Assembly: GCA_023386045.1 (NCBI GenBank) | Contig: JAEWKK010000002.1 | Coordinates: 1 to 64,000 of the forward strand | DNA length: 64,000 nt | Source of the DNA: Bacteroidota bacterium | GTDB taxonomy: Bacteria; Bacteroidota; Bacteroidia; Chitinophagales; Chitinophagaceae | Reading direction: 5' to 3' | Part shown: piece by piece, positions 25,307 through 35,547 of the stretch | Position numbering within the stretch: the stretch's first letter is position 1 | How the letters are laid out: each line of letters begins with the position of its first letter | Notes under the pieces: model-generated | The model's input: the letters and a program-made list of their open reading frames with translations, nothing else | What the model was told of the DNA's origin: nothing | Databases searched by the model: none | Made by a program: the position numbers and the translations under genes

Positions 25307-25412
25307 AAGAGAGGGAGCGAAAGCGGAGAGCGTATGGGCGATGAAACCCAGACTATACAACCTAACTGCCCTATTAAATATTTATTATTGCTGGTTATCT
25401 AATTAAAGCAAC

Positions 25413-25475
25413 GTCCATAGTCCATAGTCTATGGTCCATGGACTATGGACTATGAACCATGAACTATGAACTAAT
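25413..25475. repeat. 7-bp array, inverted orientation (about 8 units)
   Basis: Units GTCCATA, GTCCATA, GTCTATG, GTCCATG, GACTATG, GACTATG, AACCATG, AACTATG and a degenerate AACTAAT. Read on the minus strand they are CATRGWY-type, the same family as 25279-25306 but opposite in direction, leaving about 105 bp of unique sequence between the two arrays. The MutS-like gene begins 12 bp beyond. Confidence 0.85.
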
Positions 25476-25486
25476 CCCAACCAACC

Positions 25487-26800
25487 ATGCAGCTTGACAA
25501 GATCACTTTTAATGATATATCCATCTTTCACCCGGAAGAGGAATTTTCCATTTTCCATAAACTGAACTTTACAAAAACAGTAGGTGGTAAGGAATGGCTG
25601 CGGAGGTTTTTTTCTGATCCCCACCACGACCTGAAAAGAATTACAGGAACGCAAAACATCATCAAGACCTTATTGAACCACCTGGATGAATGGCCAACAG
25701 AGATCACTAATGGCACCATCATCATGATGGATAAATTTTTGGATTACAACCTGGATCCTGTTCCTCAAAATCCAAATAGCTTTAATAGCAACCTTTACCG
25801 CCTGCTTCATTCGCAGGATTATTCGATGGTAAAATATTCAGTCAGGCATTTTGCTGATTTCTACCGGGGAATTAAAAAATTGCTGGGGCTTTTTGAATCC
25901 ACTGAACTGCCTGCCAACCTTGCTTTTTACCTGGAAAGGATCAAGGCTATATTAAAAGAGCCACCCTTGCAACAACTTGCAAGTACAACTGTCGAAGAAT
26001 TAAGCCGCCCAGCTAATCTTTACTATGCCTATCATCTTCGTGGCGTTTATAAATCAGATACACTTGAACTGATCGAAATCTTCAGCCGGCTTGAAGCCTG
26101 GTATTCCATGGCTATGGCTGTTAAAACCTTTGGATTAAAATTTCCCGAGTTCCTGGAACAGGAAGAACCTTACCTGGAAGCAGAAGGTTTGTTCCATGTG
26201 ATGTTGCAAACACCCATTGCTTATGATCTGGTATTGCAGCCCAATGAAAATTTTCTTTTTCTCACTGGCGCGAACATGGCAGGGAAAAGCACGCTGATCA
26301 AAGCGGTAGGTGTGGCTGCTTTCCTGGCACATATCGGCATGGGTGTGCCTGCAAAAAATATGCGACTGAGTTTGTTTGACGGACTGCTTACCAATATCAA
26401 TGTGTCGGATAATATTGCAAAGGGTGAAAGCTATTTCTTCAATGAAGTGCAGCGAATCAAGAACACCATTTACAAGATCAATGATGGGAAAAAATGGCTG
26501 GTGCTGATCGATGAATTATTCAAGGGAACCAATGTTCAGGATGCCATGAAATGTTCCTTAACAGTTATTAAAGGACTTATACGAATTAAAAACTCGCTCT
26601 TTATTCTATCTACTCACCTTTATGAAATAGGCGAGGAGCTGAAACAGTTCCCAAATATTTCCTTCAAGTATTTTGAAACAAATGTGATGGATGACCAGCT
26701 TGAATTTTCTTACCAGCTTCGCGAAGGCATCAGCAATGACCGCATAGGATATGTGATTCTCAAAAGAGAAAAAGTGGTGGAGATGCTGGATAAATTGTAA
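25487..26800 (+). CDS. MutS-like ATPase lacking the mismatch-recognition domain
   Basis: 437 aa, about half the length of MutS. The C-terminal part is a MutS domain V ATPase: Walker A GANMAGKST (261-269), Walker B LVLIDELFKGTN, and a conserved STHLYEIG-type switch. Residues 1-250 look like the helical core/clamp. No N-terminal mismatch-binding (Phe-x-Glu) domain and no C-terminal Smr or endonuclease domain is seen. Such short MutS homologues are common in Bacteroidota; their role (recombination, branched DNA) is unproven. It probably has its own promoter, since the upstream gap is repeat-rich. Confidence 0.82.
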   Translation: MQLDKITFNDISIFHPEEEFSIFHKLNFTKTVGGKEWLRRFFSDPHHDLKRITGTQNIIKTLLNHLDEWPTEITNGTIIMMDKFLDYNLDPVPQNPNSFNSNLYRLLHSQDYSMVKYSVRHFADFYRGIKKLLGLFESTELPANLAFYLERIKAILKEPPLQQLASTTVEELSRPANLYYAYHLRGVYKSDTLELIEIFSRLEAWYSMAMAVKTFGLKFPEFLEQEEPYLEAEGLFHVMLQTPIAYDLVLQPNENFLFLTGANMAGKSTLIKAVGVAAFLAHIGMGVPAKNMRLSLFDGLLTNINVSDNIAKGESYFFNEVQRIKNTIYKINDGKKWLVLIDELFKGTNVQDAMKCSLTVIKGLIRIKNSLFILSTHLYEIGEELKQFPNISFKYFETNVMDDQLEFSYQLREGISNDRIGYVILKREKVVEMLDKL

Positions 26801-26847
26801 AGCATATTAACATCAACTACAACGGAAACCTCATTATCTTGAACCCC

Positions 26848-28452
26848 ATGGCAAGAATTAGTTTTTCAGTTTTCCTTTTTTTGTTAATTGGGTATTCAGC
26901 TGTTGCCCAGCGCATAGATGTTCAGCATTACCGGTTTGAAATTGCTCTCAACGATCAGAATGATACTATTGCAGGCAAGGCAACTATCTCCATAAAATTT
27001 CCGGAAGCAACAGATCATTTTTACCTGGACTTTGCTGCTTATAAGAATGGCGAAGGGATGATTGTAAAGAAAATATTTACAGGTAATCAGGACGATAGCA
27101 CTTTGAAATTTTCAACTGAAGTGCGACAGAACCGAACTCTTGATGCTTCAAGAATCAAAATAGCCCTGAAACGAAAGGTTGTAAAGGATGAAACGCTATT
27201 GGTTACTGTTCTGTATATGGGCAAACCAAAAGATGGACTGATTATTTCAAAAAACATGCATGGTGACAGAACATTTTTTGCTGACAACTGGCCAACCAGG
27301 GCTCACTACTGGATCCCCTGTAATGACAGACCCGATGATAAGGCTTCAGTTGAATTCTTTGTTACGGCACCCTCACACTATAAGGTTATCTCCAATGGAA
27401 TTAAACTGGAAGAAAAAAATATTACCGATCAAATGAAGCTCACTCACTGGAAAGAAGTGCAGCCACTTCCAACAAAAGTTATGGTCATTGGTGTGGCCCG
27501 GTTTGAAGTGAAAGAATATTCTTCAAATTCTACAGGCATCCCTGTTACTGCCTGGGTTTATCCGCAGGACATGGAAAATGGATTTAAAGATTATAGTCCT
27601 GCGCCGGAAATTGTACAATTCTTTTCATCCTATATAGCACCTTTCCCTTTTCAAAAACTGGCCAATGTTCAGTCTACTACCATTTTTGGAGGAATGGAAA
27701 ATGCAGGTGCCATTTTTTATGCAGAAACTTCTGTAACTGGGAATAAAAATATAGAACCATTACTGGCACACGAGATCGTACACCAGTGGTTTGGAGATAT
27801 GGCTTCTGAAAAAAGTTTTTCTCATTTATGGTTAAGTGAAGGCTTTGCTACCTATCTCACCAATATTTACCTGGAATCCAAATACGGGCAAAAGGATCTG
27901 TCAAATAGAATGGAAGAGGACAGGCAGGAAATTATTTCTTTCGTTAAGGAAGTGAAGCAACCGGTAGTTGACAGTATTTCGAATTATATGTCCCTGCTCA
28001 ATGCAAACAGTTACCAAAAAGGTGGATGGGTATTACATATGTTGCGCAAAGAAGTAGGAGATGAAGTTTTTAAAAACATCCTTCAGTCGTATTACAGGCA
28101 ATACAAAGGAAAAAATGCAGACACACATGATTTTATAACAGTTGCCGAAAAAGAATCTGGTAAAAATCTCAAATGGTTTTTTCAGCAGTGGCTTTACCGC
28201 CCGGGAATTCCAAGGCTCATCATCCGAAAGCAAACAGTAAAAGAAGGCATTCGACTAACTGTGATGCAGGTGCAGGATGAACTTTACCAGGTCAAACTGC
28301 CAGTTTCAATTGAAACGGATACTACAAAGGCTAAAAAAACTTCAGTCAGTATTTCGGGACGTGTGCATTCTGTATTGATCTCGAAAGATAAAAAAGCAAA
28401 GGTTTTTATAGATCCGGATGTGGAATTGTTGTTTGAAGAAGTGAAAAAATAA
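26848..28452 (+). CDS. M1-family zinc aminopeptidase, secreted
   Basis: 534 aa from ATG 26848 (TTG at 26839 is possible). Signal peptide (MARISFSVFLFLLIGYSAVAQ), beta-rich N-terminal domain, GxMEN exopeptidase motif GGMENAGAI, and the zinc motif HEIVH (308-312) with the third ligand Glu331 in LSEGFATY. The ERAP-like C-terminal helical domain is missing, so it is a short M1 enzyme, as found in Bacteroidota. It would trim N-terminal residues from peptides in the periplasm. The gene ends one base before the bases forming a minus-strand terminator. Confidence 0.88.
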   Translation: MARISFSVFLFLLIGYSAVAQRIDVQHYRFEIALNDQNDTIAGKATISIKFPEATDHFYLDFAAYKNGEGMIVKKIFTGNQDDSTLKFSTEVRQNRTLDASRIKIALKRKVVKDETLLVTVLYMGKPKDGLIISKNMHGDRTFFADNWPTRAHYWIPCNDRPDDKASVEFFVTAPSHYKVISNGIKLEEKNITDQMKLTHWKEVQPLPTKVMVIGVARFEVKEYSSNSTGIPVTAWVYPQDMENGFKDYSPAPEIVQFFSSYIAPFPFQKLANVQSTTIFGGMENAGAIFYAETSVTGNKNIEPLLAHEIVHQWFGDMASEKSFSHLWLSEGFATYLTNIYLESKYGQKDLSNRMEEDRQEIISFVKEVKQPVVDSISNYMSLLNANSYQKGGWVLHMLRKEVGDEVFKNILQSYYRQYKGKNADTHDFITVAEKESGKNLKWFFQQWLYRPGIPRLIIRKQTVKEGIRLTVMQVQDELYQVKLPVSIETDTTKAKKTSVSISGRVHSVLISKDKKAKVFIDPDVELLFEEVKK

Positions 28453-28473
28453 AAAACCCCTCTGTGGGAGGGG
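28451..28473 (-). terminator. Intrinsic terminator of the PDH E2 gene
   Basis: Stem CCCCTC / GAGGGG (28457-28462 and 28468-28473) with a 5-nt loop; AAAAAA at 28451-28456 gives the T-run on the minus strand. It abuts the stop codon of the convergent M1 gene. Confidence 0.8.
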
Positions 28474-28496
28474 CTCTTCAACTATTAGTCTTTGGA

Positions 28497-30113
28497 TCAT
28501 ACCAGCATGGTCACCGGGTTCTCCATGTATTTTTTAAAAGTCTGGAGGAAAGCCGCACCAACAGCTCCGTCTACGCTGCGGTGATCACAACTCAGCGTGA
28601 TCTTCATTACGTTGCTTACACCAAAACCATCGCCTTTTCTTACCACAACTTCCTTGATCCTGCCCACAGCCATGATAGCACTGTCGGGAGGATTGATGAT
28701 GGCAGTGAATTCTTCAATATCCATCATCCCCAGGTTGGAAATGGTAAATGTGTTGCCGGTAAATTCCGGTGGCTGTAATTTTTTATTCCTTGCTTTTCCT
28801 GCGAGTTCCTTGGTTTCTGTAGCAATCTGGCTCAGTGATTTCTGATCGGTGAACCTGATCACGGGAACAATCAATCCGTCTTCGATGGCAACTGCCACAC
28901 CAACATGTATGTGCTGGTATTGCCTGATGTAATCTCCCATCCATGAACTGTTCACAGCAGGATGCTTGCGCAAGGCCATGGCAGAAGCCTTCACGATCAT
29001 ATCATTGAACGAGATCTTAACCTCACTTACTTCATTCATCTGTGCCCTTGCCTCCATGGCATTGTCCATGTTGATCTCCATTGTCAGGTAGAAATGCGGC
29101 GCACCAAATTTGCTCTCACCAAGGCGCTTGGCAATTACCTTACGCATTTGAGACACGGCGATATCTGTATGTGCTTCCTGTCCTGAAACAATAGGCTGTT
29201 GTGGAACCTGTGCTTTGGCTTCTGCTGGTTTTTGCTTTACAGTGCCTGGTTCAAAATGATCTATATCGGATTTGATAATCCTTCCATTATCACCGCTTCC
29301 CTGGACTTGTGAAAGATCGATTCCTTTTTCCTGCGCCAGCTTTTTGGCAAGAGGTGAAGCCTTAATTCGGCCTTCAGTTGTGGAAGCAGTTTCACCTTGT
29401 TCTGATTTGACTTCAGCTTTTGCGGTTTCCTGTTGTGTAGCAGCCTGCGGCGACTGTGCTGTATTTCCACCTGATTGGGCAGCAGCAACAATAGCATTTA
29501 CATCAACCTTACCTTCTTCCCCAATGATACAGAGCAGGGCATTTACAGCAATCTTTTCACCCTGTTTTGCGCCCTGGTATAACAATTTGCCGTTCTTATA
29601 GCTTTCCAGCTCCATGGTGGCTTTATCTGTTTCAATGTCAGCCAGCACTTCACCTTTCTTTACCGTATCACCAACTTTTTTATGCCATGATGCAATGACG
29701 CCTTCGGTCATGGTATCACTGAGACGGGGCATGAGCACTACTTCTTCCATTTTGCTCAAATCCATTGAACCTGTTTGGGGCTGGGCCTGAGCAGCAGGTA
29801 CAGGTGCATTTTCTTTTGCAGGAGTAGCTGCATTTGTAGTTTTCTGTGTACCCAGCAATTGTGAGATATCTTCTCCGGGGTTACCTACGATGGCCAGCAA
29901 TTCATCCACCTGTATTTTCGATCCTTTTTCGCCACCCAGGTGCAACAATGTGCCTTCCTTATAGCTTTCCAGCTCCATCGTTGCTTTATCAGTCTCGATG
30001 TCTGCCAATAATTCGCCTTTTTTAACCGGGTCGCCCACCTTTTTATGCCAGGCAGCAATGACTCCTTCGGTCATTGTATCACTCAGGCGGGGCATCAAAA
30101 TCACATCAGCCAT
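28497..30113 (-). CDS. pdhC: Pyruvate dehydrogenase E2, dihydrolipoyl acetyltransferase
   Basis: 538 aa, the core-forming acetyltransferase of the pyruvate dehydrogenase complex. Two lipoyl domains carry the lipoyl-lysine motif ETDKATMEL (Lys43 and Lys164). Pro/Ala- and Gln-rich linkers follow each; then a peripheral subunit-binding domain (KASPLAKKLAQEKGIDL, about 250-285) and the CAT domain ending with the catalytic motif DHRSVDG (His511). E1 and E3 genes are not adjacent. It ends in a hairpin terminator; dnaX lies 147 bp upstream on the same strand. Confidence 0.94.
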   Translation of the reverse strand: MADVILMPRLSDTMTEGVIAAWHKKVGDPVKKGELLADIETDKATMELESYKEGTLLHLGGEKGSKIQVDELLAIVGNPGEDISQLLGTQKTTNAATPAKENAPVPAAQAQPQTGSMDLSKMEEVVLMPRLSDTMTEGVIASWHKKVGDTVKKGEVLADIETDKATMELESYKNGKLLYQGAKQGEKIAVNALLCIIGEEGKVDVNAIVAAAQSGGNTAQSPQAATQQETAKAEVKSEQGETASTTEGRIKASPLAKKLAQEKGIDLSQVQGSGDNGRIIKSDIDHFEPGTVKQKPAEAKAQVPQQPIVSGQEAHTDIAVSQMRKVIAKRLGESKFGAPHFYLTMEINMDNAMEARAQMNEVSEVKISFNDMIVKASAMALRKHPAVNSSWMGDYIRQYQHIHVGVAVAIEDGLIVPVIRFTDQKSLSQIATETKELAGKARNKKLQPPEFTGNTFTISNLGMMDIEEFTAIINPPDSAIMAVGRIKEVVVRKGDGFGVSNVMKITLSCDHRSVDGAVGAAFLQTFKKYMENPVTMLV

Positions 30114-30260
30114 GTTCTTTATTTATTAAATGCGGCGTGAAATTAACGGAAATAGGGCAAACCCGATACGCCAAAAGGCAAAACCATGGTTTGATAGAAA
30201 CAAGAAGTAATGAGAGACATTTCATACCGCGGACAATAGAGGATTTATCATAGCTGAACC

Positions 30261-32069
30261 TTAATAATCGAGCTCCAGCCTCAACCGCTCCTTCAGATCC
30301 TTTACTGCAGGAAACTGTTCTATAATCTTCTGGTATTGCTCTTTAGAACTCAACGGCAGGTCGTGTTGCTGAATTTCCTGCGGGCTTTCAATCAGTATAA
30401 TGCTGAATTGCAGTTGGCGGTTGCACAATTCTTTTTGAAGGTATTCGGATACCTTATTGCGTTCAAACTCCAGGAATTTCTGGTTGATATTATTGTTGAC
30501 GATAGCCTCAAAGCTATTGGGACCCTTGATCACCAGCTCTGCCACTTCAAAACTTTGCCAGGCAGGATTTTTCTTTTCTTTTAAAAGATTAATAAAACCT
30601 GTCCAGGCTTTTTTGAGCGATTCCATTTCCACCGGCCTGTCGGTTACTAATTCATCACTACAGTTCTCTTTCTGGATCTTTTGTCTGAGTGCATCCAGTG
30701 AGCCCAGTTTGGTTTTATTGTTTCCATTGGATTTTACAGCAGTGGATGTTGGTGCAGCAAGTGTGACATTTTCCTTCACCCTGGTTACCGGAGCGCTTTC
30801 AATTACCAGCTTCGCCTCTGTTTCTTGTTGTTTGTTTACAACTGCTGCAGGTTTAGGGGTTTCAACTTTTGCTGAAGGAAGGGCAATGGGTTGTATGGAA
30901 CGAAAGGGGACTGCCTTTGCTGTATCAACCAGTTTTTTTTTATCAATACCTGATCCACCGGCTGTGATTTCAAGAGCCTGTCCCAGGTAACAAAGTTTGA
31001 TCAGTGCGAGTTCAACATGCAGCCTTTTATTTCTGGCGGACCTGTAATTGATCTCTGCTTCATTTAAAATATTGAGAGCGGATACCAGGTATCCTGCTTC
31101 TGTTCTTTTGGCCATTTCAGCAAAACGCTGCCGGAAAGATTCAACCACTTCTAATAGGCCTGCTACTCTTTCATCTTTACAGATAAGAAGGTTGCGGATG
31201 AATTCTGCAAATCCATTTAAAACCGAATCTCCTTCAAAGCCTTTTTTATCAATATCATCATATAGGAGCATGGCGCCTGCAAGGTCCTGGTTCAGCATGC
31301 AGTCCATCAATTTGAAATAATAATCTGCATCCAGGATGTTCAGGTGCTCAATCGTATTCTCATATGTGACTTCACCATTGGTAAAGCTCACGATCTTATC
31401 CAGGATGCTGAGCGCATCGCGCATGCAGCCTTCGCTTTTCTGGGCGATCAGCTGCAAAGCAGTTTCTTCAGTTTTGATGTGCTCTTTTATGGCAATGCCT
31501 TCCAGGTGGTCAACTGTATCCTGTAAAGTGATCCTTTTAAAATCAAAGATCTGGCAGCGGCTCAGGATCGTGGGAAGGATCTTATGTTTTTCTGTGGTAG
31601 CCAGAATAAAAATCGCATAGGGTGGTGGTTCTTCCAGTGTCTTTAAAAAAGCATTGAAGGCAGAAGAGGAAAGCATGTGCACCTCGTCTATGATATAGAC
31701 CTTGTATTTTCCTGCCTGCGGTGCAAACCTGACCTGCTCCACCAGGCTCCTGATATCATCAACAGAGTTATTGGAAGCGGCATCCAGTTCATGAATATTC
31801 AATGAAGTGCCGTTGTTAAAGGTTACACAGGAATGGCATTCATTGCAGGCTTCACCATCACTGCGCAGGTTTTCGCAATTAATGGTTTTGGCCAGGATAC
31901 GGGCACAGGTGGTTTTACCCACACCCCTCGGTCCGCAAAAAAGAAAGGCATGCGCCAACTGGTGATTCCTGATAGCATTGCGAAGCGTGGTTGTGATATG
32001 CTCCTGTCCAACAACAGTATCAAAGGTTTGTGGTCTGTATTTTCTGGCTGAAACAATAAATTTTTCCAT
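30261..32069 (-). CDS. dnaX: DNA polymerase III subunit gamma/tau
   Basis: 602 aa from ATG 32069. Clamp-loader AAA+ ATPase: Walker A GPRGVGKT (46-53), a zinc site with four cysteines (Cys65, 75, 78, 81), Walker B IIDEVHML. Domain III follows to about 370, then a long tau-like region with a Pro/Ala/Lys/Val-rich linker and a C-terminal segment that may bind DnaB or the polymerase. No frameshift signal was looked for in detail. It loads the beta clamp at the replication fork; dnaB is about 9 kb away. Confidence 0.93.
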   Translation of the reverse strand: MEKFIVSARKYRPQTFDTVVGQEHITTTLRNAIRNHQLAHAFLFCGPRGVGKTTCARILAKTINCENLRSDGEACNECHSCVTFNNGTSLNIHELDAASNNSVDDIRSLVEQVRFAPQAGKYKVYIIDEVHMLSSSAFNAFLKTLEEPPPYAIFILATTEKHKILPTILSRCQIFDFKRITLQDTVDHLEGIAIKEHIKTEETALQLIAQKSEGCMRDALSILDKIVSFTNGEVTYENTIEHLNILDADYYFKLMDCMLNQDLAGAMLLYDDIDKKGFEGDSVLNGFAEFIRNLLICKDERVAGLLEVVESFRQRFAEMAKRTEAGYLVSALNILNEAEINYRSARNKRLHVELALIKLCYLGQALEITAGGSGIDKKKLVDTAKAVPFRSIQPIALPSAKVETPKPAAVVNKQQETEAKLVIESAPVTRVKENVTLAAPTSTAVKSNGNNKTKLGSLDALRQKIQKENCSDELVTDRPVEMESLKKAWTGFINLLKEKKNPAWQSFEVAELVIKGPNSFEAIVNNNINQKFLEFERNKVSEYLQKELCNRQLQFSIILIESPQEIQQHDLPLSSKEQYQKIIEQFPAVKDLKERLRLELDY

Positions 32070-32166
32070 ACGGTGCACCTCGCTGCTAAGGTACAGGAAA
32101 GAGAGGAAAGAGGGTGAAGAGCGAGAGCAAGGAAATAAGATCGCACTGCACTCTCACCCTCCGCAC

Positions 32167-33333
32167 TCATAAAATCGGGTGGCGGTGAAATTCTTTGGTC
32201 CTGTCAAAGAGATAACGGTAGGTGCAAAGACGCCGCGTAATATAGGTTTCGCCTATGCTTAACCCTACATTGAGCATCTTGGGATTAAAATCTCCAATCC
32301 ATTGCATTTCATATTCTGTATAACTAACAGCTGGCGACTGAACCAGCTTTGCGGCTTCTCCAATAATAAATGCATCCACACCTTTTCCCTGGAACTCTGG
32401 GACAATACCAAATACAAGCCCAGTAAACTTCTTGCAGGGTTTTGTTTTTTTGATCCAAAGGAATTTCAGCTTGTCTAAAAGCCCGAACTTTCCATTGAGA
32501 TATTTAAACCACTGGTTCAGGTCTGGAAGGTTGATGAAAATGGCAATAGGATTATTGTTGTGATAAGCAAACCACACAATCTTTTCATCCATTACCGGTT
32601 TCATTTTTCTGAACATGAGGAGCACCTGTTCCTTTTTTAATTCCTTCAATCCTCCATGTCCTGCCCATGCAGCATTATAGACGGTAGCAAAATCAAGGGC
32701 AAATTTTTCCAGCTCATTCTTCCTGATGTGTTGAGAAGAAAATGAAGGATCCGCAGCAATGGCAGCATGTCTTTCCAGGATTTTATCCGTGAGTTTTTTT
32801 TGAGGATCAAGTCCCAGGCAGTGCTGGTAAAAGAAAGTCCTGAAACCATAATTCTCAAATAGCTCCTGGTAGTAGGGAGGATTGTAATTCATGCAGTATA
32901 AAGGCTCCTGGAATCCTTCGATTACCAGTCCCCACCAGCGGTCTCTTTCACCAAAATTGATAGGGCCATCCATTGCTTCAATGCCTTTTTGCATCAGCCA
33001 GTGTTTGGCCACATCAAAAAGCATATCGGCCGCCTGCTGGTTGTGAATGCAGTCAAAAAAGCCGAGGCCACCAACGGGAACATCATCACCCTTATTCCTG
33101 TATTTCTTATTGGTAAAAGCTGCTATGCGCCCGATCAATTCACCATTGTCATCCTGAAGTATCCACCGGGTAGCAGTCCCAGATCTGAACGTCTTATTCT
33201 TCTTCTCATCAAATACTTCATAAATGTCCTTATCCAGCGGCCTGATATAATTCGGGTTGCCCTGGTTTAATAACACATTTACCCTGATGAAAGCTTCCGC
33301 CGAATTCTTATCCTTTACCTCTGTGAGTTGCAT
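32167..33333 (-). CDS. GNAT-fold N-acetyltransferase-like protein
   Basis: 388 aa. The N-terminal half (about 60-170) and the C-terminal half (about 290-370) each look like a GNAT acyl-CoA fold; VPEFQGKGVDAFIIGEA in the second resembles the acetyl-CoA loop (Q/R-x-x-G-x-G/A). This fits a widespread family of two-domain acyltransferase-like proteins of unknown substrate. It is single, separated from dnaX by about 100 bp and from the L,D-transpeptidase by 59 bp. Function beyond fold is not assignable. Confidence 0.6.
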   Translation of the reverse strand: MQLTEVKDKNSAEAFIRVNVLLNQGNPNYIRPLDKDIYEVFDEKKNKTFRSGTATRWILQDDNGELIGRIAAFTNKKYRNKGDDVPVGGLGFFDCIHNQQAADMLFDVAKHWLMQKGIEAMDGPINFGERDRWWGLVIEGFQEPLYCMNYNPPYYQELFENYGFRTFFYQHCLGLDPQKKLTDKILERHAAIAADPSFSSQHIRKNELEKFALDFATVYNAAWAGHGGLKELKKEQVLLMFRKMKPVMDEKIVWFAYHNNNPIAIFINLPDLNQWFKYLNGKFGLLDKLKFLWIKKTKPCKKFTGLVFGIVPEFQGKGVDAFIIGEAAKLVQSPAVSYTEYEMQWIGDFNPKMLNVGLSIGETYITRRLCTYRYLFDRTKEFHRHPIL

Positions 33334-33392
33334 GATCTTTTAATGGCAGCGGCAAATGTAACCAATTGCCACATTCCTCTATTTCCCATCCA

Positions 33393-35030
33393 TCACAGGA
33401 ACATTTTGCGCAGCGAGGTTTCATCATGACTATACACATCATCCCTGAAATTCAGCTGGCCTTTATCATCCACCCAGGCTGTATAATAGGTGATCATGAC
33501 AGGTATTGGTTTTTTCAATCGGACGTATTGCTCATTGCCGCTGTTCATGGCTGCACTGATCTTTGATGCAGGCCATTCAGGATTATTGCGAAGAAGATAG
33601 TTGGCCATTTTTTCCGGTTCTGCCAGCCTGATACATCCATGGCTGTAGGCACGCTTGTCTTTCTCAAAAAGACTTTTCGCGGGCGTATCGTGGAAGTAAA
33701 TATTGAAGCTGTTTGGAAAAAGAAATTTCACACGACCCAATGAGTTCTTTCCACCTGGTCTTTGCCTGATCACTGGCAAGCCGCCTTCTTCACCCACCTG
33801 TTCCATGTTCTGTGATTCAAGATAACCGGGATTGGAAGCCATGGCCGGAATGATTTCATTTCGTACAATGCTTGGCGGTACATTCCAGTAAGGACTGAAA
33901 ACCACCTGGTTCAGGTCTCCTGAAAACATCATGGTATTATGTCCCTCTTTTCCTACCACCACATTCATTTCAAATGCTAGATTTTTTCCTTCGTACACAT
34001 GCAATTTGAATTCAGGAATGTTTACCACTATGAGTTGACCGGAAGGTTCTGTAGGCATCCAGCGCATGCGTCCCATGTTCAGGATGATCTGCTGCACTCT
34101 TTTGATCACCGGTACGTTCATGTCTTTGATCAATGTAGCGGTTACTTTTCCATCGGGAGTATAACCCATTGCCGACTGGAAAATTTTCACTGCATTTTCA
34201 AGCGTATCATTGAATACCGCTGTTGTATCCACCACAGGCATTTCTCCGGTTACCTGCAATCTTCTTTTGATCTGCACTACAGCAGGATCAGTGATTCCTT
34301 TCTTCAATGTTTTTTTAACCTCGGAGATCTGCGGCCATCCACCCTGTTTGGCGATGTTATAGTATTTGGAGAGCTGGTTCTTCAGGGCGTTGTATCTTGG
34401 ATTAACGTCTTCGAAATATTTATCGTCCTTATGTTTTTTGTTTAAGAGAGAGTCGGCCATGGCCATGGCATCCGTTCTTTTGAATGGAATGAAACGTTCC
34501 ATTTCCTTGCGCTTCACATAGCCTTTTTCATAATTGGTGAGCACATACTGGATAAAATGCTTTGTAAGCGTTAACTCGGTATTGATGTAGGATTTGTCAG
34601 AGGAAGAAGGTGAAAGTCTTTCTTCGGCTACTAATGCATCCATTCTTTTTTGCAGGCTTTTGTCACGCAGCGAAGTATCATTATCATAAGTGGTTACATA
34701 GTCGTGAAGGTTCCAGAAAGCCAGGGCCTGTTCTGTGAGGCCATCGCTACTGAACCAGGCAAACTGGTAATTACGTGTATTATAAAAGCTGCGCATTCTT
34801 CTGGACAGGGAATCATCGAGTTTTTTATCAACAATGAATTTTTCCATACTCAGGCTGTCAATAAACAGGTCTGAATAAGAATTTTCACGGGTGATGCTAT
34901 AATCTCTTTTGCTGACTTTTTTTTCTGCTTCTGATTTATTGCCCTTGATGGAACCTCCGGAGCCTGTTCCATCCTGGCAGGATTGTAAGAAGGCGGATAA
35001 AAGTATGGTGTAGATAAAAAAATGCTTCAT
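33393..35030 (-). CDS. L,D-transpeptidase lipoprotein (YcbB-like)
   Basis: 545 aa from ATG 35030. Lipoprotein signal peptide with a lipobox Cys (LLSAFLQSCQDG), a scaffold domain, a peptidoglycan-binding domain (TDPAVVQIKRRLQVTG ... YTPDGKVT, about 265-315) and a YkuD-type catalytic domain with HDTPAK and SHGCIRL (catalytic Cys466). It would form 3-3 crosslinks in peptidoglycan or attach lipoprotein, in the periplasm. It diverges from a small unknown gene. Confidence 0.9.
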   Translation of the reverse strand: MKHFFIYTILLSAFLQSCQDGTGSGGSIKGNKSEAEKKVSKRDYSITRENSYSDLFIDSLSMEKFIVDKKLDDSLSRRMRSFYNTRNYQFAWFSSDGLTEQALAFWNLHDYVTTYDNDTSLRDKSLQKRMDALVAEERLSPSSSDKSYINTELTLTKHFIQYVLTNYEKGYVKRKEMERFIPFKRTDAMAMADSLLNKKHKDDKYFEDVNPRYNALKNQLSKYYNIAKQGGWPQISEVKKTLKKGITDPAVVQIKRRLQVTGEMPVVDTTAVFNDTLENAVKIFQSAMGYTPDGKVTATLIKDMNVPVIKRVQQIILNMGRMRWMPTEPSGQLIVVNIPEFKLHVYEGKNLAFEMNVVVGKEGHNTMMFSGDLNQVVFSPYWNVPPSIVRNEIIPAMASNPGYLESQNMEQVGEEGGLPVIRQRPGGKNSLGRVKFLFPNSFNIYFHDTPAKSLFEKDKRAYSHGCIRLAEPEKMANYLLRNNPEWPASKISAAMNSGNEQYVRLKKPIPVMITYYTAWVDDKGQLNFRDDVYSHDETSLRKMFL

Positions 35031-35203
35031 AGGGATGAGTTTTACAAAATACATGCCTGCATGGATGGGCTGGGCGGTTCAGGAGTCCTCAGTTATTTTA
35101 GAAAGCTTTAGGAAAAAACGGGGAAAATTAAGGCCTGCTTTTCTGAGCTTCTACTAATGCCGGATCGTTGGCGATGATCTACCTTTACCTGAAGCCTAAA
35201 AAA

Positions 35204-35470
35204 ATGAATATGTCAAAATGTAATTTCAGCATTAGCTTTTCAGGATCTGCAGAGGAAGTTTATAATAAGGCAAGGGCCGCCGTTGAAAAACAGGGTGGCA
35301 ATTTTAATGGTGACAGCAACAGTGGTAATTTCAATATCAATGTATTTGGCGCCATTTCGGGTTCCTACACAGTCACTGGCAACCAGTTGAATATAATTAT
35401 AGAGGACAAACCCATGATGATACCCTGCGCGGCTATCGAAAATGTATTAAAAAGCCAGATCGGGGGGTAG
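35204..35470 (+). CDS. Small conserved-looking protein, unknown function
   Basis: 88 aa from ATG 35204 (a second ATG at 35210). No signal or membrane segment. Sequence is Gly/Asn/Ser-rich with short alternating strands (CNFSISFSG, NFNINVFGAISGSYTV, NIIIEDK), suggesting a small antiparallel beta fold preceded by a helix (AEEVYNKARAAVEKQGG). I do not recognise a family. Codon use looks like the neighbours and it stands alone between divergent ldt and atpD. Confidence 0.6.
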   Translation: MNMSKCNFSISFSGSAEEVYNKARAAVEKQGGNFNGDSNSGNFNINVFGAISGSYTVTGNQLNIIIEDKPMMIPCAAIENVLKSQIGG

Positions 35471-35547
35471 TGGAAGCAGTCTTTTTCTGCCATTTTTCAG
35501 CTGAAAAGCAGTAATCTTAATTCCCGCCAACAATCTTTAATTTACCA

